A DNA stretch of 64,000 nucleotides from Salinivirgaceae bacterium (GTDB lineage Bacteria; Bacteroidota; Bacteroidia; Bacteroidales; SZUA-534): the NCBI GenBank assembly GCA_024405635.1, contig JAKSOL010000005.1, positions 62,001 to 126,000 on the forward strand. Reading direction: 5' to 3'. Both the position numbers and the translations under genes were made by a program. A model generated the notes under the pieces. That model saw only the letters and a program-made list of their open reading frames with translations. It did not search any database and was not told the DNA's origin. Below, piece after piece: positions 7,827-15,637 of the stretch (position 1 is its first letter; the number at the start of each line of letters is the position of its first letter).

Positions 7827-10800
7827 CTAGTACTCGTCCCAGCTACTAATGGCAATTTCGTCCATTGGTACGCTGCAGAATGCAGTTATAAAAGCACTTG
7901 CCAATCGTGCATTGGTTATTAGCGGAATGTTGAAATCGACTGCGGCACGGCGAATTTTGTATCCGTTGTCAAGTTCGCGTTTGGTTAGGTTCTTTGGAAT
8001 GTTTATAACCAAATCCAATTTCTTATCGTGCAAGTAATCCATAATGTTTGGCTCTTTTGCCTCGTCGGGCCAATGGAGTTGAATGGTTTCTACTCCGTTT
8101 GCGTTTAAGAAATCGAATGTGCCGCCAGTTGTGTAAACTGTATAACCTTTTTTAAGTAATTTTTTGGTTGCCTCTAGTAACTCAACTTTTGATCGAGCTG
8201 GACCTGACGATATAAGAACATTTTGCTTTGGAATTCGATTTCCTACCGATAGCATACTTTTTAGTATTGCCTCGTAATAGTTCTCGCCCAAGCAACCAAC
8301 CTCGCCAGTTGAACTCATGTCAACACCAAGAACAGGGTCGGCTTTAAGCAAACGTGCAAATGAGAATTGAGAGGCTTTAACTCCCACATAATCAAGGTCG
8401 AAAATATCTTTATGCAAAGGCTCAACATGCTCGCCCAACATGATGCGCGTTGCCATTTCAATAAGGTTGTATTTCAACACTTTTGACACAAATGGGAACG
8501 AACGCGATGCTCGCAAATTACATTCAATTACACGCACTGCATTGTCTTTTGCAAGGAACTGAATGTTAAATGGTCCCGAAATACAAAGTTCTTTGGCTAT
8601 TGTGCGAGCAATTTTTTTGATGCGGCGAATGGTTTCTACATACAATTTTTGTGCAGGGAATACTACCGTAGCATCACCTGAGTGAACTCCTGCATACTCC
8701 ACGTGTTCGCTTATTGCATAGGCTTTCAATTCTCCGTTTTGCGCTACGGCATCTATCTCAATCTCCTTTGTTTGTTGCATAAACTCAGTTACTACAACTG
8801 GGTGATCTTTTGACACTTCGGCCGCCAATTCAAGGAAATGGCCAAGTTCTTCTTTGTTCGACACCACATTCATTGCGGCACCCGATAGCACATACGATGG
8901 ACGAATAAGCACAGGGAAACCAACCTCCTCAACAAACGAGTAAATGTCATCCAAACTGGTAAGCTCTTTCCAACGAGGCTGGTCAATACCTTGCTCGTCG
9001 CACATTGTTGAGAATTTTTGGCGGTCTTCAGCGCGGTCAATTTGACTTGCTGATGTACCCAAAATTGGCACATGTTGTTTATGCAAGCGCAATGCAAGGT
9101 TGTTTGGAATTTGACCGCCTGCTGATACAATAACACCTTTGGGCAATTCAAATTCAACAATATCAAGCACACGTTCAAAACTCAACTCATCAAAGTAAAG
9201 TCTATCGCAAGTGTCATAGTCAGTTGATACTGTTTCGGGGTTATAGTTTATCATAACCGAGCGGTAGCCACATTTTTTAATTGTGTTGATAGCGCTAACA
9301 CAGCACCAGTCAAACTCAACACTTGAACCAATGCGATAAGCTCCCGAGCCCAACACAATTACTGAGCGTCCATCGTCTTCAAAATTGATGTCGTTTTCGG
9401 TGGCATTGTATGTAACATACAAATAGTTGGTTTTTGCAGGATACTCACCAGCCAATGTGTCGATTTGCTTAACAACTGGCAAAATACCATGACGTTTACG
9501 GAACGAACGAACGGCAAGCAACTTTTCGTCGGCCGACATTTTTTTGTCCTTTATTGTATAGCGACCAATTTGGAAATCGGAAAAGCCCATTTGCTTTGCC
9601 TTGCGGAACATTGAAGGAGTAACACCTTCAACCGTTGTGTAACGGTCAAGAGCATCCTTCATGTCGTGAATATTTTTCAATCGACTCAAAAACCATTTGT
9701 CAATCTTGGTCATGTCGTGAATTTTATCCACTGTATAGCCCTTATCAAAAGCTGCTGCAATGGCAAAAATACGTTTATCGGTTGGGTTTAGCAGTTCTCC
9801 GTCAATATCTTTAACCTCTTTTAAGTTACCAACAAAGCCGTGCATTCCTTGACCAATCATGCGCAAACCTTTTTGAATAACCTCCTCAAAGGTGCGGCCA
9901 ATGGCCATAATCTCTCCCACCGACTTCATCGACGAGCCAATTACTTTTGACACTCCATCGAATTTGTTCAAGTCCCAACGTGGGATTTTACAAACTATAT
10001 AGTCCAAAGCTGGCTCAAAGCAAGCCGAAGTAACTTTGGTAACCGAGTTCTTTATTTCGTGTAAGCCATAGCCCAAACCAAGTTTAGCAGCCACAAAAGC
10101 TAGAGGATAACCAGTAGCCTTTGATGCCAATGCCGACGAACGGCTCAAACGTGCGTTAACCTCAATAACTCTGTAGTCTTCCGAATTTGGATCTAATGCA
10201 TATTGAACGTTGCACTCGCCCACAATGCCTACGTGACGAATAATATCGATGGCTATTTTACGAAGTTTGTGATACTCACTATTGCTCAATGTTTGACTTG
10301 GAGCCACAACAATCGACTCGCCAGTGTGAATGCCAAGAGGGTCAAAGTTCTCCATGTTACAAACTGTGATGCAGTTATCGTATTTATCACGAACAACCTC
10401 ATATTCAACCTCTTTCCAACCCTTTAGCGATTCTTCGACCAAAATTTGTGGCGAATAAGCAAATGCACTTGATGCCAATTTTTCAAGTTCCTCTTGGTTT
10501 GAGCAAAAGCCCGAACCTAAACCTCCCAAGGTGTAGGCGGCACGAATAATAAGAGGGAAACCGAGTTCAGCAGCAGCGGCATGAGCCTCTTGCATGTTGT
10601 TTGCGGCAATGCTACGTGGAGTTTTAACATTAATCTCATGCAACTGATTGGCAAATAGTTCGCGGTCTTCGGTGTTTATAATAGCCTGAACTGGAGTACC
10701 GAGCACTTGCACATCGTATTTTTCAAGCACACCGCTTTTATACAAAGCAACACCGCAGTTCAATGCAGTTTGTCCACCAAACGATAGCAAAATACCATCG

Positions 10801-11039
10801 GGGCGCTCTTTTTCAATAACCTTTTCAACAAACTCTGGAGTTACAGGCAAAAAGTAAATTTTGTCGGCAACGCCCTCCGATGTTTGCACAGTAGCAATGT
10901 TAGGGTTGATAAGTACGCTGTATTTGCCCTCCTCGCGAATGGCCTTCAACGCTTGTGAACCAGAATAATCGAACTCGCCAGCCTCACCAATTTTAAGTGC
11001 GCCCGAGCCCAATAGTAATATCTTGTTTATCTCTTTCAT
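7827..11039 (-). CDS. carB: Carbamoyl-phosphate synthase large subunit
   Basis: This is a 1,070-residue protein, the full length for the family. It makes carbamoyl phosphate from ammonia (delivered by CarA), bicarbonate and two ATP for pyrimidine and arginine synthesis. Two homologous ATP-grasp halves are visible. The first begins ILLLGSGALKIGEAGEFDYS, the second near residue 557 with VIVLGSGAYRIGSSVEFDW. A methylglyoxal-synthase-like allosteric domain occupies roughly the last 130 residues (KGYTVYTTGGTFDFLNANG). It begins 24 bp after carA and ends in SSWDEY. Its 3' end and terminator have a decayed copy at 4527-4741. Confidence 0.97.
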   Translation of the reverse strand: MKEINKILLLGSGALKIGEAGEFDYSGSQALKAIREEGKYSVLINPNIATVQTSEGVADKIYFLPVTPEFVEKVIEKERPDGILLSFGGQTALNCGVALYKSGVLEKYDVQVLGTPVQAIINTEDRELFANQLHEINVKTPRSIAANNMQEAHAAAAELGFPLIIRAAYTLGGLGSGFCSNQEELEKLASSAFAYSPQILVEESLKGWKEVEYEVVRDKYDNCITVCNMENFDPLGIHTGESIVVAPSQTLSNSEYHKLRKIAIDIIRHVGIVGECNVQYALDPNSEDYRVIEVNARLSRSSALASKATGYPLAFVAAKLGLGYGLHEIKNSVTKVTSACFEPALDYIVCKIPRWDLNKFDGVSKVIGSSMKSVGEIMAIGRTFEEVIQKGLRMIGQGMHGFVGNLKEVKDIDGELLNPTDKRIFAIAAAFDKGYTVDKIHDMTKIDKWFLSRLKNIHDMKDALDRYTTVEGVTPSMFRKAKQMGFSDFQIGRYTIKDKKMSADEKLLAVRSFRKRHGILPVVKQIDTLAGEYPAKTNYLYVTYNATENDINFEDDGRSVIVLGSGAYRIGSSVEFDWCCVSAINTIKKCGYRSVMINYNPETVSTDYDTCDRLYFDELSFERVLDIVEFELPKGVIVSAGGQIPNNLALRLHKQHVPILGTSASQIDRAEDRQKFSTMCDEQGIDQPRWKELTSLDDIYSFVEEVGFPVLIRPSYVLSGAAMNVVSNKEELGHFLELAAEVSKDHPVVVTEFMQQTKEIEIDAVAQNGELKAYAISEHVEYAGVHSGDATVVFPAQKLYVETIRRIKKIARTIAKELCISGPFNIQFLAKDNAVRVIECNLRASRSFPFVSKVLKYNLIEMATRIMLGEHVEPLHKDIFDLDYVGVKASQFSFARLLKADPVLGVDMSSTGEVGCLGENYYEAILKSMLSVGNRIPKQNVLISSGPARSKVELLEATKKLLKKGYTVYTTGGTFDFLNANGVETIQLHWPDEAKEPNIMDYLHDKKLDLVINIPKNLTKRELDNGYKIRRAAVDFNIPLITNARLASAFITAFCSVPMDEIAISSWDEY

Positions 11040-11063
11040 CTTTTTGATTTTCTGTTTGATGCG

Positions 11064-12143
11064 TTATTTACTCTTTGCCATATTCTCTACAAACAAATCG
11101 AACAACCATTCGGTATCAACTGGGCCGCTGCATGCCTCTGGATGGAACTGAGCCGAGAAAAATGGTTTGCTCTTATGACGAATGCCCTCGTTTGTACCAT
11201 CGTTCACATTCACAAAGAATGGTTCCCAATCGGTTGGCAAAGTTTTGTCATCGATAGCAAAACCATGGTTTTGTGATGTAATGTAGCATCGATTTGAACC
11301 TGGTGTAATTACAGGTTGATTGTGCGAGCGGTGTCCAAATTTCAATTTATAAGTTTCAGCACCAGCTGCACGGGCCATCAATTGGTTGCCCAAACAGATA
11401 CCCATAATAGGTTTGTTTCCTGCAAGTATCTTTTTAATATTTTGCACTGTAACGTCGCACACGGCAGGGTCGCCAGGACCGTTTGAAAGGAAAAAGCCAT
11501 CGCACTCCTCGTTAGCAAAATCGTAGTTCCAAGGCACACGCACCACTGTAACATCGCGGCGCAACAAGCAACGAATAATATTGTATTTAACTCCGCAATC
11601 GACCAACACAACTTTGTACTTGCCGTTGCCATAAGTTTTGACTTCGGAAGTAGAAACCTGAGCTACAAGGTTGTCTTTGTTTGGATCGTAAAAATCAACC
11701 TCTTCGTTTGCAAATTCTATTTTGCCGAGCATTGATCCACAATCGCGCAGTTTTTTTGTCAAAGCACGGGTATCAATACCAAAAAGCCCCGGCACCTGTT
11801 GTTCTTTTAACCAATCGCCGAGACTTTTTTCTGAATTCCAATGGCTTGGATCAAATGAATAATCCGAAATAACCAAGCCTGAACAGTGAATTTTATCCGA
11901 CTCAAAAAAGGCAGGCAACCCGTCTTCTTCTTTTTGGCGAGGAACACCATAATTACCAATCATTGGGTAGGTTGGTACCAAAATCTGGCCTTTATACGAT
12001 GGGTCAGTCAAACTTTCGGGATAACCCATCATGGCTGTATAAAAAACAACTTCCCCCGAAATAGATTTCTCATATCCGAAAGAAGTTCCTTCAAAAACAG
12101 TTCCGTCTTGCAGAACCAGACGTGCTTTCTTAACGCTTTGCAT
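11064..12143 (-). CDS. carA: Carbamoyl-phosphate synthase small (glutaminase) subunit
   Basis: This is a 359-residue glutaminase subunit that hydrolyses glutamine and channels ammonia to CarB. An N-terminal CPSase_sm domain (LVLQDGTVFEGTSFGYE) is followed by a class I glutamine amidotransferase. The nucleophile Cys is in IMGICLGNQL, and the His-Glu pair is in QFHPEACSGP. It leads the carAB operon on the minus strand. The nearest promoter box, TAATTTTG with a CTTG 20 bp upstream, lies 24 bp before the ATG. No leader peptide or riboswitch-like fold was seen ahead of it. Confidence 0.96.
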   Translation of the reverse strand: MQSVKKARLVLQDGTVFEGTSFGYEKSISGEVVFYTAMMGYPESLTDPSYKGQILVPTYPMIGNYGVPRQKEEDGLPAFFESDKIHCSGLVISDYSFDPSHWNSEKSLGDWLKEQQVPGLFGIDTRALTKKLRDCGSMLGKIEFANEEVDFYDPNKDNLVAQVSTSEVKTYGNGKYKVVLVDCGVKYNIIRCLLRRDVTVVRVPWNYDFANEECDGFFLSNGPGDPAVCDVTVQNIKKILAGNKPIMGICLGNQLMARAAGAETYKLKFGHRSHNQPVITPGSNRCYITSQNHGFAIDDKTLPTDWEPFFVNVNDGTNEGIRHKSKPFFSAQFHPEACSGPVDTEWLFDLFVENMAKSK

Positions 12144-12166
12144 AATTATCTAACATATAAACTGCG

Positions 12167-12198
12167 CAAAATTATAGGAGCAAGATGTTTGTTGCAAG
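12167..12198 (-). promoter_or_regulatory. carAB promoter: CTTG - 20 bp - TAATTTTG
   Basis: The -7 box TAATTTTG is at 12174-12167 and a -33-like CTTG at 12198-12195, with a 20-bp spacer. This is close to the Bacteroidota pattern TTTG-N19-TAnnTTTG. A start near 12161 would leave about 18 nt of leader. Confidence 0.65.
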
Positions 12199-12326
12199 CA
12201 CTATTTTCGCATTTAGTAAAATACGTATCGCAGTTAAAACCGACAACTTTATTGATTAAACATTGAGCCAAAAACTCACTTTTTACTGCGCAATGCAGAA
12301 AAACATTTCCACTTACCAACTACAAA

Positions 12327-12359
12327 AAAAGCAGCCTGAAAAAAAATCAAGCTGCTTTT
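12327..12359 (-). terminator. rpmH terminator
   Basis: AAAAGCAGC (12327-12335) pairs with GCTGCTTTT (12351-12359). On the minus strand a run of seven T follows. It lies 23 bp after the rpmH stop. Confidence 0.85.
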
Positions 12360-12381
12360 CTGTATCATCAATTTGATAAGA

Positions 12382-12540
12382 TTATGCTTTGTGAAGCTTT
12401 TCGTCAGAAACAGTAAGTTTCTTTCTGCCTTTTGCACGACGAGCTGCTAATACGCGGCGACCATTTTTGGTAGCCATTCTCTCACGGAAACCATGTTTGT
12501 TTCTACGTTTTCTTTGCGATGGTTGAAATGTTCTTTTCAT
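12382..12540 (-). CDS. rpmH: 50S ribosomal protein L34
   Basis: This 52-residue, very basic protein reads [18 protein letters not shown] at the start and then [20 protein letters not shown], the unmistakable L34 sequence. It ends [13 protein letters not shown], a slightly extended tail. L34 is a small structural protein of the large ribosomal subunit. The gene stands alone between its own TACTTTTG promoter and a strong terminator. The usual rnpA neighbour is not next to it, and no origin (dnaA) region is nearby, as is common in Bacteroidota. Confidence 0.97.
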   Translation of the reverse strand: MKRTFQPSQRKRRNKHGFRERMATKNGRRVLAARRAKGRKKLTVSDEKLHKA

Positions 12541-12578
12541 CTTTTTATGTTTATGTTATTATTTTCCAAATCGGTGTG

Positions 12579-12586
12579 CAAAAGTA
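12579..12586 (-). promoter_or_regulatory. -7 box TACTTTTG for rpmH
   Basis: Exact TAnnTTTG match on the minus strand, 38 bp before the rpmH ATG. A start just downstream would leave a leader of roughly 30 nt. Confidence 0.65.
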
Positions 12587-12706
12587 TCTTTTTTTTTATT
12601 CAAAGCAAATGCTTTTTCTAAATAAAGATGTGTTTTTCTTTTCATTAGCCTGTCTATTGTTTATTACTGAATACCAATTATTTATTAAAGTCATTCAGTC
12701 AATAAC

Positions 12707-14143
12707 CTACTTTTTGCGATTAAACTCATCTTCAAGAACCTTGCGCAGTGTATCTACATCGATTCGTTTGGCAAGTATTTTTTTGTGGCGATCGAGCAAG
12801 TAAATTGATGGGGTTGAACTAATGTCGTAATAGTGACGGAAATACGACTGGTTGTACGGATCCCACACATTTATCCAATTTTCGAGGCCTTGGGCTTCAA
12901 TAAATTTGGTCCACTCTTCTTTATTTGTCTGAGTGTAAACTGCAAACACCTCAACTCCTTTGCTCCAATACTCGTCGGCCAACTCTTTCATTTTTGGGGT
13001 GGCTTTTTTACAATGTCCGCAGCTAGGTTCAAAAAAGAACATAATGGTGTATTCAGCATTAACCGACGACAAGGTTCGCTGCTCGTCGTCAACGGTATAA
13101 AGTTTTAATTCAACTGCCTGATTACCAACCGAATTGTAACGCAATTCCTCTACTCGTTTGCGCAGTTTTTCAAGCCATTCTGGGTCGGCCCAAGGTGTGC
13201 GACCATTAAGATAGTAGTAGTCGCCAAAAAACACCACCACTTTGTCCATTCCCATAATGTTGCTACTGTTGTATTTGTTAAAAATGGTTTGAAGCAAATA
13301 CTTAAACATTTCGGTATCGGTAATGCCATCTAAAAGAGCCCTACTCTCTTTAATAATAGTGTCGGGGGCTGGCAGAATCATTTTTTCGAAGTAGTAGTTC
13401 ACCTTTTGATGCAAAAAATTGGTACGAATAAGTCGAGCATCGTTAAGGTCGATGTTATCGAAATAATGCGCTTTATAATATTTGTATTGAAAAGCCGAAT
13501 CGAGCACATTTCCGTTTTCATCGCGTGGAAAATCTGGGATATCAATCTCACGGTTGATGCGCAACAGTGCAGCTAAAATTGATTTTGGATGCAAGTTGTC
13601 AACCTCAGCCCATCGAGTTTGTACTTGCTGATAAAGCAGGTTAAGGCTGTCTTTTGCGCGTTGTCTTTCGGCTGCATTGGTTGAATTGCGTGCGCGTTGG
13701 TTAAGTGGGATTGCTATTTCGTTTTGTCGCTGCATAAATTGCTGATAGTCGGCATAATATTCCAACTCTGGAGCATTGGTAATGCGCAAATAGCGAGTAA
13801 GGTCGGCTGCACTACCTGTAAATTTGGTTGTTAGCGAAAAAACTTGCTCTTGGTCAATTGGCAATTCAAAGATGCTATTGCCTGGTACTAACACAAAATA
13901 CATACCTCCATTAAGAGGTTCTTTTCCAGCAAACTCACCACGACCTTTTTTGTCGAGTTTTATTGTGTCTTTAACATACTGTTTGTCGCCATAATAGTAA
14001 CCAAGATAGATATTACTATCGGCTAAATTATCAATCTGCACTTTAATGCTATAATGAGTTGGCTCGGCTGTTTTTTGTGCCGATGCACTTGCGAATGCAA
14101 AAACCGATACTGCCGCAACTATAGATTTTAACAAAACATTCAT
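12707..14143 (-). CDS. Exported thioredoxin-like protein (DUF5106 / TlpA-like)
   Basis: The ATG at 14143 is preferred because it begins a clean signal peptide (MNVLLKSIVAAVSVFAFAS then ASAQ), giving 478 residues. The longer frame to 14182 would add a charged, non-secretory tail. The N-terminal half resembles the DUF4369 domain of Bacteroidota thiol oxidoreductases. The middle is helical DUF5106-like. The C-terminus is a thioredoxin fold with the redox pair in FFEPSCGHCKKATPKM and a TPSIYLLD cis-proline loop. It probably acts as a periplasmic or envelope disulfide reductase or oxidase. The partner is unknown. Confidence 0.78.
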   Translation of the reverse strand: MNVLLKSIVAAVSVFAFASASAQKTAEPTHYSIKVQIDNLADSNIYLGYYYGDKQYVKDTIKLDKKGRGEFAGKEPLNGGMYFVLVPGNSIFELPIDQEQVFSLTTKFTGSAADLTRYLRITNAPELEYYADYQQFMQRQNEIAIPLNQRARNSTNAAERQRAKDSLNLLYQQVQTRWAEVDNLHPKSILAALLRINREIDIPDFPRDENGNVLDSAFQYKYYKAHYFDNIDLNDARLIRTNFLHQKVNYYFEKMILPAPDTIIKESRALLDGITDTEMFKYLLQTIFNKYNSSNIMGMDKVVVFFGDYYYLNGRTPWADPEWLEKLRKRVEELRYNSVGNQAVELKLYTVDDEQRTLSSVNAEYTIMFFFEPSCGHCKKATPKMKELADEYWSKGVEVFAVYTQTNKEEWTKFIEAQGLENWINVWDPYNQSYFRHYYDISSTPSIYLLDRHKKILAKRIDVDTLRKVLEDEFNRKK

Positions 14144-14270
14144 TGCTACTATTGTATATTTATGAATAACGTCACAAAACAAATAAAATTATACGAGTTG
14201 GCTATTGGCAAAGTCTGAAAGTTGAACTTATAATAGTTATTATTTATAGTAGCACCTATAAAATCCCCTT

Positions 14271-14278
14271 TATCTTTG
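14271..14278 (+). promoter_or_regulatory. -7 box TATCTTTG, very close to the start codon
   Basis: Exact TAnnTTTG match that ends 6 bp before the ATG at 14285. Transcription would start at or next to the start codon, so the mRNA may be leaderless. Confidence 0.55.
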
Positions 14279-14284
14279 CACACA

Positions 14285-15634
14285 ATGAGAACGGTAAATC
14301 AATTGTCGGACATTTTAATAATTCCACTACTATTGTTGGTGGTGTTTGCCGTTGCACAAATAATAAAAAACCGTCGCATTGACGAGCAACCTCACTACAA
14401 GTATTTTACAGCAGGCCTGATGCTAAAAATTATGGCAGGTCTATTGTTTGCCGCTATTTATACTTTTCACTATGGCGAAACCGACACTCACTATTATTAT
14501 TGGGGAACAAAATGTTTGTCGCGCTTATTCAGCAAAGACTTTAATGGTTTTGTTCGCATTTTGTTAGGTGACCATACTCCCGAGGCTGCTTCGCTTTTTG
14601 ATAGTACAACAGGATGGCCAACCTATTGGCGCGATGTAAACTCTTTTGCCGTTTGCCGTTTCAACATATTATTCTACTGGCTTGGCTTTGGTTCGTTTTG
14701 GGGCAACACCATTGTAATGAATGTGTTTCTTTTTACTGGAATATGGAGGTTTTACAATGTTGTGCGAACCATTTTTCCGGGCAACGACCGTAACTTGGCC
14801 ATTGCAACTTTGTTTATTCCATCGGTAACCTTTTGGGGTTCGGGATTGCTGAAAGATGGTTGGTGCTTGGTTGCCACACTATTTATCTTCTGCGCCATTT
14901 ACAACTTATTTATTGTTCGCCGATTTAGTTTAATTCACATTGCATCGCTCATTATGTGGGCATACATTAGCATAAGCATACGACCATACTCGTTTTTTAC
15001 AGCCGTGGGAGCCTCGCTCATTTGGATATGTGCACAACAAATACGCAACATAAATAATGCTATTCTGCGCACAATTGGGTTCCCTATTATTGTAGCAATG
15101 TTTGCATTATCGGGCGTGTGGGCATTTTCGCAATTTGGCAGCATGTCGGGTAATAGCCGATACGAGAGCATTGATGCCATTATTGAAACCGCCATCGTGG
15201 TGCAAAACGACTTAAAACAAGAGTACTATGGTGGCAATAGTTTTGATATTGGCGAAATAACCCCAAGTCTTTTTGGAATAATAAGCAAAGCGCCCAAAGC
15301 CATTATGGCAGGTTTTTTTAGACCATACATTTGGGACGTGCGCAACGCTTTTATGCTTTTGTCGGGAATTGAAAGCCTTTTGCTTATGATTATTACCATA
15401 CAAATTATTTCACGTTTAGGCATAAAGCAAATATTCTCAACCATTTGGCGCACACCATTCCTTATCACAAGCATATCGTTTGCGTTGGTTTACGCATTTT
15501 TTGTGGGGCTAACCACAGCAAACTTTGGTGCATTGGTTCGATACCGAATGCCCGTGCTTATGTTTTTTGCCATTGTGTTAGCAGTACTTTGGCAACAATC
15601 GAATAACGAACAAGAAACAACACAACAAGAATAA
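14285..15634 (+). CDS. Polytopic membrane protein of unknown function
   Basis: The ATG at 14285 gives 449 residues. An upstream TTG (14276) lies inside the promoter box and is rejected. The protein has about ten hydrophobic segments. One stretch reads FIPSVTFWGSGLLKDGW, a motif (P-x-x-x-FW-x-SG-x-x-K-D/E) that I recall from uncharacterised Bacteroidota membrane proteins and from EpsG/Wzy-like polymerases. Aromatic-rich periplasmic loops (HYGETDTHYYYWG) also recall glycan-handling enzymes. Its stop is 3 bp before the MFS-PlsC gene, so the two are co-transcribed and may share a lipid or glycolipid role. I do not assign a function. Confidence 0.6.
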   Translation: MRTVNQLSDILIIPLLLLVVFAVAQIIKNRRIDEQPHYKYFTAGLMLKIMAGLLFAAIYTFHYGETDTHYYYWGTKCLSRLFSKDFNGFVRILLGDHTPEAASLFDSTTGWPTYWRDVNSFAVCRFNILFYWLGFGSFWGNTIVMNVFLFTGIWRFYNVVRTIFPGNDRNLAIATLFIPSVTFWGSGLLKDGWCLVATLFIFCAIYNLFIVRRFSLIHIASLIMWAYISISIRPYSFFTAVGASLIWICAQQIRNINNAILRTIGFPIIVAMFALSGVWAFSQFGSMSGNSRYESIDAIIETAIVVQNDLKQEYYGGNSFDIGEITPSLFGIISKAPKAIMAGFFRPYIWDVRNAFMLLSGIESLLLMIITIQIISRLGIKQIFSTIWRTPFLITSISFALVYAFFVGLTTANFGALVRYRMPVLMFFAIVLAVLWQQSNNEQETTQQE

Positions 15635-15637
15635 ACA

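Noticed and set aside
14276-14284. TTG start upstream of the polytopic membrane protein
   Set aside because: It lies inside the TATCTTTG promoter box.
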